From positions 3,906,001-3,970,000 of the forward strand of contig NZ_CP069161.1 in assembly GCF_018802605.1 (NCBI RefSeq): 64,000 nucleotides of DNA, given 5' to 3'. Positions within the stretch are counted from its first letter, which is position 1. The number at the start of each line of letters is the position of its first letter. The notes under the pieces are model-generated. The model was not told the DNA's origin. It did not search any database and was given only the letters and a program-made list of their open reading frames with translations. A program made the translations under genes and the position numbers. This stretch comes from Paludibacterium paludis. GTDB lineage: Bacteria; Pseudomonadota; Gammaproteobacteria; Burkholderiales; Chromobacteriaceae. Shown piece by piece: positions 45,675 through 57,401 of the stretch.

Positions 45675-46517
45675 TTACCTCTTCACGCCCAGTTCGCGCA
45701 GCCGTTCGTCCAGGTAGGCGCGGGCGGTGTAGCGTTCGGAGAGCACCACCTCGTCGCGCGGATGCAGAAACAGGGGCAACGACACGCGCGAGCGCCGGGC
45801 GGAATCGCCGGCCGGATTGACCACGCGATGGATAGTGGAAGGATAGTAGCCTCGCGACGCTTCTTGCAGCATATCGCCGGTATTGATGATCAGCATGCCG
45901 AAGTCGCAAGGCACGTCGATCCATTCCCCGTTCTTGCCCTGCACCTGCAATCCCGGCTCGTTGGCCGCCGGCAAAATGGTCAGCAGATTGATATCGCCAT
46001 GGGGAGCGGCGCGCAGCGCGCCGTCCGGCTCCGCTCCGGTCAGCGGCGGATAGCGCAGCACCCGCAGCAGCGTTTTGGCGCTGTCGCGGATCATTTCCGA
46101 CAGCGGCTTGCTGTAGGACGCGGCGATCTGCGCCGGAGTGTGGCGTTCGACCCAAGACAGCAATTCGGCGGCCAGGGCATTGGCCGATGCGTAATAGGCC
46201 AGCGCATCCTCCCTAAGAGCGGGCGGAATGCGCCCCCACGGGTAAACGTGGAAAAACTCTTTGATGTCCTTCTGGGCAAAGCCCTTGGCGGTTTCGGAAA
46301 TTCCGGTGGAAAAATAGCCGTCCTGGGTCTCGACCCGGAAGGCGTAATCGTGTTTTTCTTCTCTGTCGAAAAACGCCAGCCAGTCCCGATAGATCGACTC
46401 GACCAAAGGCTGGCTCAGCGGATGGTTCACCAGCACGCCGAATCCGGTTTCGTGCAACGAGCGGGTGAACCGCTCCGCCGCATCCGGTGCGCGGTAATCA
46501 ACGACTTTGACTTGCAT
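45675..46517 (-). CDS. 2-oxoglutarate/Fe(II) oxygenase, isopenicillin-N-synthase-like
   Basis: 280-aa non-heme iron oxygenase. The iron ligands are seen as HGD (APHGDINLLT) and a later histidine (TIHRVVNP), and the 2-oxoglutarate-binding RxS as RSRVSLPLF. The N-terminal non-haem dioxygenase region (VVDYRAPDAAERFTRSLHE) is also present. The substrate is unknown; relatives include isopenicillin N synthase and ethylene-forming enzyme. An AGGAG site precedes the ATG. It lies upstream of uvrD on the same strand (75 bp gap). Confidence 0.88.
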   Translation of the reverse strand: MQVKVVDYRAPDAAERFTRSLHETGFGVLVNHPLSQPLVESIYRDWLAFFDREEKHDYAFRVETQDGYFSTGISETAKGFAQKDIKEFFHVYPWGRIPPALREDALAYYASANALAAELLSWVERHTPAQIAASYSKPLSEMIRDSAKTLLRVLRYPPLTGAEPDGALRAAPHGDINLLTILPAANEPGLQVQGKNGEWIDVPCDFGMLIINTGDMLQEASRGYYPSTIHRVVNPAGDSARRSRVSLPLFLHPRDEVVLSERYTARAYLDERLRELGVKR

Positions 46518-46571
46518 GCCAGGGCTCCTCTCTCATGTGTTTGCGCGCGCCAGTGTAACCACCGCTTACCC

Positions 46572-46591
46572 GGAATGCCAGTCGGCATTCC
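46572..46591. promoter_or_regulatory. Palindromic operator-like site
   Basis: GGAATGCC-AGTC-GGCATTCC, a perfect 8-bp inverted repeat with a 4-base spacer, in the 209-bp divergent gap between the oxygenase (46517, minus) and the small membrane protein (46727, plus). No T-run follows, so it is more like a protein-binding site than a terminator. Confidence 0.45.
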
Positions 46592-46726
46592 ATCATTCCG
46601 ATGCCATATTGATGGAATTTTTATGCAATTGGGGCAATGCTTTTCACCATGCGGCGCCGGTCTTCGCTGAGCGGCGCACAAGCGCCGGATCGCGAAGGTC
46701 CGGTGACGGTCACAGGAAAGGGGATC

Positions 46727-46996
46727 ATGGACGAACTGCTGGCGGCCCTGGTGGCCGTGCTGATTTTTCTTGTCGTGTATCTGCAGATCCGCGTCGGTCA
46801 GCTGGCGCGCCGCGCCAGAAAAACCAACCGGTTGCTTGCCGAACTGATCGCGCGGACAAAGGTAGGCGGCGCCTCCGCGGCGGATGCGGAAACACAACCG
46901 GAGGCGCTCGGACTGGAGGCCGCCGAAGAGGTGCTCGACCGTCTTCGCGCCCCGCTTTCCACCCGAGAAACCGGCCGTCGCGGGGATGCGACCTAG
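46727..46996 (+). CDS. Small single-helix membrane protein, unknown
   Basis: 89-aa protein with one N-terminal membrane helix (LLAALVAVLIFLVVYLQIRV) and a charged cytoplasmic tail (RRARKTNRLLAELIART and an acidic C-terminal third). No family was recognised. The AGGAAAGG ribosome site before the ATG at 46727 supports expression. Its stop overlaps the 3' end of the convergent cysE gene by 4 bp. Confidence 0.65.
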   Translation: MDELLAALVAVLIFLVVYLQIRVGQLARRARKTNRLLAELIARTKVGGASAADAETQPEALGLEAAEEVLDRLRAPLSTRETGRRGDAT

Positions 46997-47778
46997 ACGC
47001 GCTGATCCATATCGAGGGCCGGCGTGCAACCGGCATCGGTCTGGCTGACCACCCGCGCCGGCACGCCGGCCACCGTGGAGTGCGGCGGAACGTCTTCCAG
47101 CACCACGCTGCCCGCGCCCACCTTGGCGCAGGTGCCGACCCGGATATTGCCGAGAATCGACGCGCCCGCGCCGATCATCACACCATCGGCGATCTTGGGA
47201 TGCCGGTCGCCACGCTCCTTGCCCGATCCGCCAAGTGTCACGCCGTGCAAAATCGATACGTTATTGCCGATCACCGCCGTTTCGCCGACCACCACGCCGG
47301 TGCCGTGATCGAGCATCACACCATGGCCAAGCCGCGCGGCCGGATGGATATCCGCCCCGGTGACTTCCGAAATGCGGTTCTGCAGGAACAGCGCCAGAGT
47401 GCGCCGCCCGTTTTTCCACAGCCAGTGGGTGATGCGCTGGCTCTGGATGGCATGGAAACCCTTGAAATACAACAATGGCGTCGCGTAGGAATCGCAGGCG
47501 GGGTCACGGTCGAAACAGGCGCGGATATCGGCGCGCATCGCCTCCCCGAGCAGCGGGTCGGCGGCCAGCGCCTCGCAGAACAGCTCCATCAGCGCTCTGG
47601 CGTCCATCACGGGACTCGCCAGTTTGCTCGACAGATGAAACGCCAGCACATCGTCGAGCGTGCCATGGCGCAATACTGTCATATGCAAAAAACTCGCCAG
47701 CAACGGCTCGGCCTGCGCGGCCTCGTAGGCTTCGGCGAGAATCGCGGACCACAGCGGGTCGGCAACGGACTCAGACAT
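46993..47778 (-). CDS. cysE: Serine O-acetyltransferase
   Basis: 261-aa CysE that makes O-acetylserine for cysteine synthesis. It has an N-terminal helical domain (1-140: DPLWSAILAEAYEAAQAEPL, FHLSSKLASPVMDA) and a left-handed beta-helix of hexapeptide repeats (IHPAARLGHGVMLDHGTGVVVGE, GNNVSILHGVTLGG, IGAGASILGNI). The catalytic His-Asp pair lies in LDHGTG and DPACDSYATP-like regions. The C-terminal tail ends in ALDMDQRV rather than the terminal isoleucine used by the classical cysteine-synthase complex. It is 14 bp after rng. Confidence 0.95.
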   Translation of the reverse strand: MSESVADPLWSAILAEAYEAAQAEPLLASFLHMTVLRHGTLDDVLAFHLSSKLASPVMDARALMELFCEALAADPLLGEAMRADIRACFDRDPACDSYATPLLYFKGFHAIQSQRITHWLWKNGRRTLALFLQNRISEVTGADIHPAARLGHGVMLDHGTGVVVGETAVIGNNVSILHGVTLGGSGKERGDRHPKIADGVMIGAGASILGNIRVGTCAKVGAGSVVLEDVPPHSTVAGVPARVVSQTDAGCTPALDMDQRV

Positions 47779-47792
47779 CGGAACTCCAGATC

Positions 47793-49289
47793 TCACAGCA
47801 GTACGACATCGAACTGCTCTTGGGAATACGTGGTCTCCACCGACAGGGAAACCGGTTTGCCGATAAAATCGACCAGCATGGCAAGACTTTGCGACTCTTC
47901 ATCGAGGAACATGTCGATCACCGGCTGGGCGGCCAGAATACGGAACCCTCTCGCGTCGAACTGGCGCGCCTCGCGCACGATCTCGCGCTGGATTTCGTAG
48001 CAGACGGTTTGCGGCGTCTTGATCTCGCCGCGCCCCTGGCATTGCGGACAGCTTTCGCACAGCACGTGGGCCAGGCTCTCGCGGGTGCGCTTGCGGGTGA
48101 TCTCGACAAGGCCGAGGCTTGTGAAACCGTTCAGCGTCACGCGCGTGCGGTCGCGCGCCAGCGATTTGGCCAGCTCGTTGAGCACCAGTTGGCGGTGCTC
48201 TTCGTTTTCCATGTCGATGAAATCGACGATGATGATGCCGCCCAGATTGCGCAGGCGCAGCTGGCGCGCCAGCGCGTGGGTCGCTTCCAGGTTGGTCTTG
48301 AAAATGGTCTCGTCGAAATTGCGGTTGCCGACGAAACCGCCGGTGTTCACATCGATGGTGGTCATCGCCTCGGTCTGATCGATGATCAGATAGCCGCCGA
48401 ACTTGAGATTGACGCGGCGCGCCAGCGCGCGGTCGATTTCCGCCTCGATGCCGTGCAACTCAAAGAGCGGCCGCTCGCCGCTGTATCGCTCGATCTTGTT
48501 CACCGCCGCCGTCACGTATTGTTCGGCGAACTCCACCATCCGGCTGTAGTTTTCCGTGGAGTCGACGATCACGTTGACGGTCGATTCGCTCACCATGTCG
48601 CGCAGCACCCTCACCGACAGCGGCAGGTCTTCGTAGAGCAGGGACTGGGCGGGCAGCGACACGGACTTCTGGCGAATGTCGGTCCACAGTTTCGACAGGT
48701 ACAGGATATCGGCGGCCAGCGCGGCATCCGACGCGGTTTCGGCGCTGGTGCGGATGATATAGCCGTGCGGCTCGCCTGGCGGCAGCAGTTTTTCAAGCCG
48801 CTGCTTGAGAGAGAGGCGTTCGGTCTCGTTCTCGATTTTCTGCGAGATACCGATATGTTCTTCTTGCGGCAAGTGAACGAGGAAACGCCCCGCCAGACTG
48901 ATCTGGGTACTCAGGCGCGCGCCCTTGGTGCCGATCGGATCCTTGATGACCTGCACGAGGATGGTCTGACCTTCGAACAGCATGTTTTCGATGCGTTGCG
49001 GTTCGCTCGGATGCTGGCGCTGTTCGAGGACATCGGCGATATGCAGGAAGGCCGCGCGTTCCAGACCGATTTCGATGAAGGCCGACTGCATGCCGGGCAG
49101 CACGCGCTTGACGCGGCCAAGGTAGATGTTGCCCACGATGCCGCGGCTCGCGGCGCGCTCGATGTGCAACTCCTGGACGATGGCGTCTTCGAGGACCGCG
49201 ACCCGGGTTTCCTGCGGGGTGATGTTGACGAGAATCTGCTCTTTGTGACGCACCACGTCACGGGGCAAAACGATCGGCTGCTGCAGCAC
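47793..49289 (-). CDS. rng: Ribonuclease G
   Basis: 498-aa RNase E/G family endonuclease for rRNA 5' processing and mRNA decay. The S1 segment carries GIVGNIYLGRVKRVLPGMQSAFIEIG. The catalytic site has TIDVNTGGFVG and VDFIDM, the zinc-link is CESCPQC, and the protein ends with YSQEQFDVVLL, as in RNase G. The GTG at 49289 is favoured: AAGGGGGG lies just before it and the maf stop is 11 bp upstream. The size equals RNase G, lacking the RNase E scaffold. Confidence 0.92.
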   Translation of the reverse strand: MLQQPIVLPRDVVRHKEQILVNITPQETRVAVLEDAIVQELHIERAASRGIVGNIYLGRVKRVLPGMQSAFIEIGLERAAFLHIADVLEQRQHPSEPQRIENMLFEGQTILVQVIKDPIGTKGARLSTQISLAGRFLVHLPQEEHIGISQKIENETERLSLKQRLEKLLPPGEPHGYIIRTSAETASDAALAADILYLSKLWTDIRQKSVSLPAQSLLYEDLPLSVRVLRDMVSESTVNVIVDSTENYSRMVEFAEQYVTAAVNKIERYSGERPLFELHGIEAEIDRALARRVNLKFGGYLIIDQTEAMTTIDVNTGGFVGNRNFDETIFKTNLEATHALARQLRLRNLGGIIIVDFIDMENEEHRQLVLNELAKSLARDRTRVTLNGFTSLGLVEITRKRTRESLAHVLCESCPQCQGRGEIKTPQTVCYEIQREIVREARQFDARGFRILAAQPVIDMFLDEESQSLAMLVDFIGKPVSLSVETTYSQEQFDVVLL

Positions 49290-49300
49290 GGAGCCCCCCT

Positions 49301-49894
49301 TCACGGGAAAACGTACCCGAATTCGGACAACAATGCGGCGGTCTCGCAAAGCGGAAGGCCGACCACGCCGGTGAAGCTGCCGTTCAGGCGGGTGACGAAC
49401 ACCGCCGCCCGCCCCTGGATGCCATAGGCGCCGGCCTTGCCGAACGGTTCGCCCGAATCGATGTAACGCTGGATTTCCTCATCGCTCAGCGGTTTGAAGG
49501 TGACATCCGTCACCGAGGTTCGCACGCTGACCGTGTCGCCGCGGCGCACCGCCACGGCGGTGATGGCCTGATGGGTCTTGCCGGAAAACGCGCGAAGCAT
49601 GCGGCGCGCATCAGCCTCATCCTCGGGTTTGCCGAAAATTTCGCCGTCCAGCACCACGGTCGTATCGGCCGCCAGCAGTGTGCGCTCGGGCAAACCGCAG
49701 GAAACCACGACGCCCCACCCGGCGGCCGCCTTCGCCACGGCAAGGCGCTCGGTATAGATCACTCCGTCCTCGCCAGGCAGAACCGACTCGTCGATATCGG
49801 CATGGATACGTTCGAAATGCAGGCCAAGCTGTGTCAGCAATTCTCGCCGGCGCGGGCTGCCGGAGGCCAGGTAGAGGGTGTCGTTCTCGGTCAT
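49301..49894 (-). CDS. maf: Maf nucleotide pyrophosphatase
   Basis: 197-aa Maf/HAM1-like pyrophosphatase that hydrolyses dTTP/UTP or modified nucleotides. The N-terminal SGSPRRRELLTQLG loop, the ERLAVAKA helix, AADTTVVLDGEIFGKP (catalytic Asp in ADTTV) and GKAGAYGIQGRA are the family signature, closest to the YhdE (dTTP/UTP) type. It precedes rng by 11 bp, the common maf-rng pair. Confidence 0.94.
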   Translation of the reverse strand: MTENDTLYLASGSPRRRELLTQLGLHFERIHADIDESVLPGEDGVIYTERLAVAKAAAGWGVVVSCGLPERTLLAADTTVVLDGEIFGKPEDEADARRMLRAFSGKTHQAITAVAVRRGDTVSVRTSVTDVTFKPLSDEEIQRYIDSGEPFGKAGAYGIQGRAAVFVTRLNGSFTGVVGLPLCETAALLSEFGYVFP

Positions 49895-50025
49895 GTTTCG
49901 CGGCAATCTGTCTTGTAATGCGTCTAGATTACCAGAGGCGGGGGGGCTTGGACTATGGCATCGGCGACAAGCGGGGCGCGCGGCACGCCCAAAAAGAGCG
50001 CGCCGGCCCGCCCGGAAAGCCTGTC

Positions 50026-50643
50026 CTACGACTTTGGCAACGGAGGAATCAGTCCCTGCTTGGCCAGGGTTTCGGTCACCACACTGGAAAAATCGTTGAT
50101 GATGCGTTTGACGTCTTCCGGATCGGTCGACTCGGTGGTACCCGACCACAGCAGCTTGCCGTCCTTGCCGGACCAGAGGTTGGTTTCCATCACCGCGACC
50201 TTGTAGGTGGACACCGTGTCGTAATTCACCCAGACGTCGTGGTAATAGCCGTAAAAACCCATATAGGGCGCGGGCCAGGGGTTGCTGCGCACTTGCTCGC
50301 GCGAATCGACGCGCACCACTCGGGTGACCAGGATGCCGTCGACACCACTGTCGGCGATGATTTTCTTGAGTTTATCCTGATCGGCCTCGCCCAGTTCGGG
50401 ATGCACGGAATACATCGGCACCGCTTTCACCCCGGCGCGGGCCAGCGCCGCGGAAAACGTATCCTCGAAAGCGCGTCGCGGTCCTTCTTCCTTGGAAATA
50501 CCCATCACCAGAACTTGTTTCATCATGGCATGGCCGGTGGCCCCGGAGGGGGTCCACTCGTGTACGACCCGGGTCGTGGAGCAAGCGGCAAGCACGAGCA
50601 CCGCAGCGGCGGCCATCGTGCGCAGGATCATGCGTCGGAACAT
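50026..50643 (-). CDS. Lipoprotein of unknown function
   Basis: 205-aa predicted lipoprotein: signal MILRTMAAAAVLVLAAC with Cys21 as the lipidation site (LAAC). The mature part has alpha/beta character (KQVLVMGISKEEGPRRAFEDTF, DGILVTRVVRVDSRE) and an aromatic segment (YMGFYGYYHDVWVNYDTV). No family was firmly recognised. The ATG at 50643 has AGGAG upstream. It sits between secA, with a terminator in between, and maf, after a 131-bp gap. Confidence 0.82.
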   Translation of the reverse strand: MFRRMILRTMAAAAVLVLAACSTTRVVHEWTPSGATGHAMMKQVLVMGISKEEGPRRAFEDTFSAALARAGVKAVPMYSVHPELGEADQDKLKKIIADSGVDGILVTRVVRVDSREQVRSNPWPAPYMGFYGYYHDVWVNYDTVSTYKVAVMETNLWSGKDGKLLWSGTTESTDPEDVKRIINDFSSVVTETLAKQGLIPPLPKS

Positions 50644-50698
50644 GGCGGAACTCCTGACTGATGTTGAACTGACACTTAGAAGAGTATTACCAGCACAC

Positions 50699-50728
50699 AA
50701 AAAATGCCACGACTGGCGTGGCATTTTT
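50699..50728 (-). terminator. Intrinsic terminator after secA
   Basis: AAAAATGCCACG pairs with CGTGGCATTTTT around a short ACTGG loop. T-runs lie on both strands, so it may work in both directions; on the minus strand it ends secA 28 bp after the stop. Confidence 0.9.
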
Positions 50729-50755
50729 GTTAAGCGGCTTGACCGGCTCCGAAGC

Positions 50756-53464
<2,709 letters not shown>

Positions 53465-53625
53465 CTATCGGATCCAGAGGGCCCGCGGGCCGGGAAAAAT
53501 GCTGTCAATACTATCACATTCGCTGTCAAGGGTATTGGGGCAGATTAATCCGAAATCAAGTGGCCCTGACAAATAGCGGTTCACCTGTCCTTTTTAGAGC
53601 ATCCACTCTTTTCCGGCAGGAAATG

Positions 53626-53641
53626 TGTCATATTGATGACA
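53626..53641. promoter_or_regulatory. Inverted TGTCAT repeat upstream of phoD
   Basis: TGTCAT-ATTG-ATGACA, about 100 bp before phoD. The half-site resembles the CTGTCAT unit of Pho boxes, but Pho boxes are direct repeats, so PhoB control is only a suggestion. Confidence 0.3.
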
Positions 53642-53743
53642 TGCGCATCATTCAAACTGTCGTTCGTTTGGCGCGCCGCGCAAAGCATAACCATAACAAT
53701 CTTTCCTGCAAAATACTGTGACTCAATCAAGGGCTAAACCATC

Positions 53744-55804
53744 ATGAACCGTCGTCAGTTCATCCAAATGGGCAGTTTTCTTTCCGTGACCGCCGCGACC
53801 CTGGGCCTTTCCGCCTGCGGAGGCGGAGGAGGGGGCGGCAACAGCGGCGCATCGGACGGAGCCTTCGGCCAGGGCGTCGCCTCGGCCGACCCGAAGCCGG
53901 ACAGCATCATCCTCTGGACCCGCTGCGCGCCGCTGTCCGGCGCCCCGGACAGCGTTACCCTGGCGCTGGATGTCTCCACCACCGCCGACTTCGCCAATCT
54001 CGTGGTCAGCCAGCCGCTGACCGCTCTCGCCGCCTGGGACTACACCGTCCGCAACAAGGTCACCAATCTCAAGCCGTCGACCACCTACTACTACCGTTTC
54101 CGCTCGGGCGGAGCAACGAGTCCCGTCGGCCGCACCAAAACGGCGCCGGCCGCCGGTACGCCGGTGTCGCAGTTGAAGTTCGCCTTCATCACCTGTCAGG
54201 ACTGGAGCGTCAACCACTGGGCCGCCTTCGACGAGCTGGTCAACCAGGATCTCGATTTCATTGTCCACCTCGGCGATTACATCTACGAGACAGTCGGCGC
54301 CGGATTCCAGAGCTCCGGCGGCGAAACCCGCCATACGACGCTGAGGTTGCCCGAAGGCAAGCCGGCCGCCAAGGGCGGTTTCTACGCCTCTTCCGTCAAC
54401 GATTACCGCTATCTGTACCGCAGCTACCGAAGCGACTCGCGCCTGCAAGCGCTGCACGCGCGCTTCCCCTTCGTGCATATCTGGGACGACCACGAGTTTT
54501 CCGATGACTGCTGGCAGGATCGCGAAAACTACATTCCTGGCGAAGACAGCACCACCCAGGGGCCGCGCCGCCGCAGCGCCAACCAGGCCTGGTACGAATA
54601 CATTCCGGCCGACATCGACATGCTCGATGTGAAGAACCCGTCCTTCCAGAACCTGAAAATCTACCGATCGCTGGCATTCGGCAATCTGGCGAGCCTGGTG
54701 ATGACCGACGAGCGTCTGTACCGCGCCGACCACATCATTCCGGAATCGGCCGTGCCCGGCGGCGCAAGCGAAATCGGCAGCCGGTATTTCGTGCCGACCG
54801 CCTCGCTCTCCCAGGTCGAAGGGCTCAAGATGGCCTCCGCCACGGCCGGCGGCCTCGATCCCCTGAGCAATGTCTCGATCCTCGGCAACGCCCAGCGGCA
54901 ATGGTGGAAAGACCAGATGAGCGCCTCGACCGCCACCTGGAAGCTGTGGGGCAACGAAGTGTCGCTGCTGCGCATGGGTTTTGACGGCACCCGCGCAGTC
55001 GCCGCCCTGCTCGCCCAAGGGCTCGTCGCCGGGGTGCAATCGGGCCTCGGCATCGATCTGACGGCCCAGATGGCGACGTTGACCGGCGCGCTGTACCAGG
55101 ATCTTGCCGCCGCCAACAAGAGCGGAGCCCAGCCCGTGGTGACCTATACCAACACCATCGCCGCGCTCGGCGCCGTGCCCACCTACGGCGGCGCGCTGGC
55201 CGCCGCGTTCCCCGGCCAGCTGCAGCCGGACCTTGACGCTTCGCTGCCGCCGTCCCTGTTCCTTGGCAAGTTCGTGATCAACGCCGACCAGTGGGATGGC
55301 TACAACGCCGAACGCAAGGATCTGATGGCCCACCTGAAAAAGAACGCGATCGGCAATGTGGTCGCGCTGACCGGCGACCTGCATTCGATCTTCGCCGGCA
55401 ACGTCTGCGACGACTACGATGCCGCCTCGCCGACACCGGTCATGGTGGACCTGGTGACCGCCGGCATTTCCAGCAACTCGCTGTTCAGTTATTTCAAGAG
55501 CGTGGTCGACAGCAGCCAGGCCTTCGCCAAGGCCAAACCGCTGATCTACACCACCAATAACGATGGCAGCATCAACAACAAGTTCAACACGACACTTTCA
55601 TCGTTCAACGGCGGCTGGATGAAGTTCGTCGAGACGGATGCGCAAGGTTATGCCGTGGTCACGTTGACCCCGGCCCGGCTCACATGCGAGTTCCACAAGA
55701 TGAAGCCGACGGTCGCCGGCGTCGCGCCGGCCCTGCCGGCGTCGAGCGTCATCGCCACAGTGACGGTGAACGCCGGCAGTCCGGCCATATCCGTGCAGCA
55801 GTGA
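53744..55804 (+). CDS. phoD: PhoD-type alkaline phosphatase/phosphodiesterase
   Basis: 686-aa secreted metallophosphatase. The N-terminus (MNRRQFIQMGSFLSV) has a twin-arginine motif and a lipobox-like LSAC followed by a glycine run, so Tat export with lipid anchoring is likely. An Ig-like PhoD N-domain (about 40-135) is followed by the catalytic domain with metal ligands in CQDW, HLGDYIYE, WDDHEFSDD and LTGDLHS. It should release phosphate from organic esters or diesters. It is longer than Bacillus PhoD because of insertions around residues 400-470. It is a single gene ending at a strong terminator. Confidence 0.9.
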   Translation: MNRRQFIQMGSFLSVTAATLGLSACGGGGGGGNSGASDGAFGQGVASADPKPDSIILWTRCAPLSGAPDSVTLALDVSTTADFANLVVSQPLTALAAWDYTVRNKVTNLKPSTTYYYRFRSGGATSPVGRTKTAPAAGTPVSQLKFAFITCQDWSVNHWAAFDELVNQDLDFIVHLGDYIYETVGAGFQSSGGETRHTTLRLPEGKPAAKGGFYASSVNDYRYLYRSYRSDSRLQALHARFPFVHIWDDHEFSDDCWQDRENYIPGEDSTTQGPRRRSANQAWYEYIPADIDMLDVKNPSFQNLKIYRSLAFGNLASLVMTDERLYRADHIIPESAVPGGASEIGSRYFVPTASLSQVEGLKMASATAGGLDPLSNVSILGNAQRQWWKDQMSASTATWKLWGNEVSLLRMGFDGTRAVAALLAQGLVAGVQSGLGIDLTAQMATLTGALYQDLAAANKSGAQPVVTYTNTIAALGAVPTYGGALAAAFPGQLQPDLDASLPPSLFLGKFVINADQWDGYNAERKDLMAHLKKNAIGNVVALTGDLHSIFAGNVCDDYDAASPTPVMVDLVTAGISSNSLFSYFKSVVDSSQAFAKAKPLIYTTNNDGSINNKFNTTLSSFNGGWMKFVETDAQGYAVVTLTPARLTCEFHKMKPTVAGVAPALPASSVIATVTVNAGSPAISVQQ

Positions 55805-55809
55805 TCCCC

Positions 55810-55851
55810 GCGTCCGCCGCCTGGCCATCCCTGCGGCGGACGCCTTCTTTT
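55810..55851 (+). terminator. Intrinsic terminator after phoD
   Basis: A perfect 11-bp stem GCGTCCGCCGC / GCGGCGGACGC with a 12-base loop, then CTTCTTTT, starting 5 bp after the phoD stop. Confidence 0.85.
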
Positions 55852-55897
55852 GACCGAAGTATCGTACAATGCGGACATCACACCACCCCGGACCGCC

Positions 55898-56323
55898 ATG
55901 TTTTCCCGACCGCTGCAGGATATTGCGAAAAATGACGCCCTGCTCGCGCGCCTGACCGAAGAGGCGCGCGCCGGCATGGCCATCGACCGCGCCTTGAAGC
56001 GGCTCTTGCCGCCACTGCTGGCGGGCATGTGCCACGCCGGACGGATACGGGACGGGGAATTGACCGTCTATGCGGACAACAGCATGATCGCCGCGCGCCT
56101 GCGGCTGACACTGCCCGGTCTGCTGCCGGCGCTCGCCGCGGCGGGCTACCCGGCCTCAAGAGCCAGAATCAAGGTGGCGGTGCGTTTCGAAACACGCCGG
56201 CCGGCTGTCAAACGCGGGCTGAGCGGCAAGGCGCTCGACGCCTTCGACAAGGCGAGCCACACGATCGCCGACCCCGACCTCGCCCGCGCGCTGGCGCGCC
56301 TCGTGCGCCGTCACCGCGGCTGA
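55898..56323 (+). CDS. dciA: DciA-family replicative-helicase loader (DUF721)
   Basis: 141-aa protein of the DUF721/DciA family, the ancestral loader of the DnaB helicase. The N-terminal KH-like part (about 10-110) includes FSRPLQDIAKNDALL, DGELTVYADNSMIAARLRL and LPGLLPALAAAGYP, then an arginine-rich C-terminal tail (LARALARLVRRHRG). dciA often sits close to secA, as here, with phoD in between. Upstream TACAAT at about 55865 may be a -10. It ends 4 bp before the convergent cysA stop. Confidence 0.83.
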   Translation: MFSRPLQDIAKNDALLARLTEEARAGMAIDRALKRLLPPLLAGMCHAGRIRDGELTVYADNSMIAARLRLTLPGLLPALAAAGYPASRARIKVAVRFETRRPAVKRGLSGKALDAFDKASHTIADPDLARALARLVRRHRG

Positions 56324-56327
56324 CCGT

Positions 56328-57401
56328 TCAAATCGAGTAATCCTGCCCGCCGGCGGGAAACACCGACAGCTTGCGCGGTGTCACGTACACCCGGTCGCCA
56401 AGCATCAGGCCAAGCTCCCGGTAACGCTCCTTGACAATCGCCACTTCGATGGTTTCTCCCTTGCCGGACGCGATTTCCACCCGCACCAGCGGCCCGACCG
56501 CGTGGATGTGCTCGACAACGCCGTCTCCCAGCGCGCCGTCGGCCCCGCGGCTGACATCCAGATCATGCGGCCGGACATAGGCCACGACGTGACCCGACAA
56601 TCCTTCGTTCGCCGATTCCAGCGGATGGACGAAATCGCCGAGGGTGAACTGTCCGGACTCGGCCCGGCCGTGGAACAGGTTGACGTCGCCCAGAAACTGG
56701 GTGACGAAGGTCGACGCGGGGTTTTCGTAGATATCGTCGGGCCGCCCCACCTGCTCGATGCGGCCGTGATCCATCACCACCACCCGGTCCGACACCTCCA
56801 GCGCCTCTTCCTGATCATGCGTGACGAACACGCTGGTCAGGTGGATCTGGTCGTGAAGATCACGCAGCCAGCGCCGCAGATCCTTGCGCACTTTGGCGTC
56901 CAGCGCGCCGAACGGTTCATCCAGCAAAAGAACGCGCGGCTCCACCGCCAGCGAACGGGCGAGCGCGATGCGCTGGCGTTGCCCGCCCGACAACTGGGAG
57001 GGATAGGCGTCGGCGAGCCAGGACAACTGGACCAGTTCGAGCAGGGACATGACCTTGTCGCGGATGGCTTCGCGCGACGGCCGCTCGCGGCGCGGCCGGA
57101 CCGACAGGCCGAAGGCGACGTTCTCGAACACCGTCATGTGCCGGAACAGCGCATAGTGCTGGAACACGAAGCCTACCTGACGCTCGGCGACATGGCGGTG
57201 CGTGGCGTCCTCTCCGCCAAACAGCACTTGTCCCGCATCGGGAGCCTCCAGTCCGGCGATGATGCGCAGCAGCGTGGTCTTGCCGCAGCCGGAAGGCCCC
57301 AGCAGGGCCAGCAGTTCGCCGGATGCGATGCTCAGATTGACCTCGTCGAGCGCGACAAAATCGCCGAAGGCTTTGCGAATCTGACGTATTTCAATGCTCA
57401 T
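56328..57401 (-). CDS. cysA: Sulfate/thiosulfate importer ATPase CysA
   Basis: 357-aa ABC ATPase powering sulfate uptake. Walker [10 protein letters not shown], signature [16 protein letters not shown], Walker [12 protein letters not shown] and the H-loop [11 protein letters not shown] are intact. The C-terminal TOBE-like regulatory part (about 240-357) contains [10 protein letters not shown] and [13 protein letters not shown], fitting CysA rather than maltose-type ATPases. Its ATG overlaps the cysW stop by 4 bp. Confidence 0.95.
   Translation of the reverse strand: MSIEIRQIRKAFGDFVALDEVNLSIASGELLALLGPSGCGKTTLLRIIAGLEAPDAGQVLFGGEDATHRHVAERQVGFVFQHYALFRHMTVFENVAFGLSVRPRRERPSREAIRDKVMSLLELVQLSWLADAYPSQLSGGQRQRIALARSLAVEPRVLLLDEPFGALDAKVRKDLRRWLRDLHDQIHLTSVFVTHDQEEALEVSDRVVVMDHGRIEQVGRPDDIYENPASTFVTQFLGDVNLFHGRAESGQFTLGDFVHPLESANEGLSGHVVAYVRPHDLDVSRGADGALGDGVVEHIHAVGPLVRVEIASGKGETIEVAIVKERYRELGLMLGDRVYVTPRKLSVFPAGGQDYSI

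Noticed and set aside
43263..46670. 1135-codon plus-strand frame
   Set aside because: Runs antisense through uvrD and the oxygenase gene, both with full sets of catalytic motifs.
53723..55384. 553-codon minus-strand frame
   Set aside because: Antisense to phoD; no independent motif or ribosome site.
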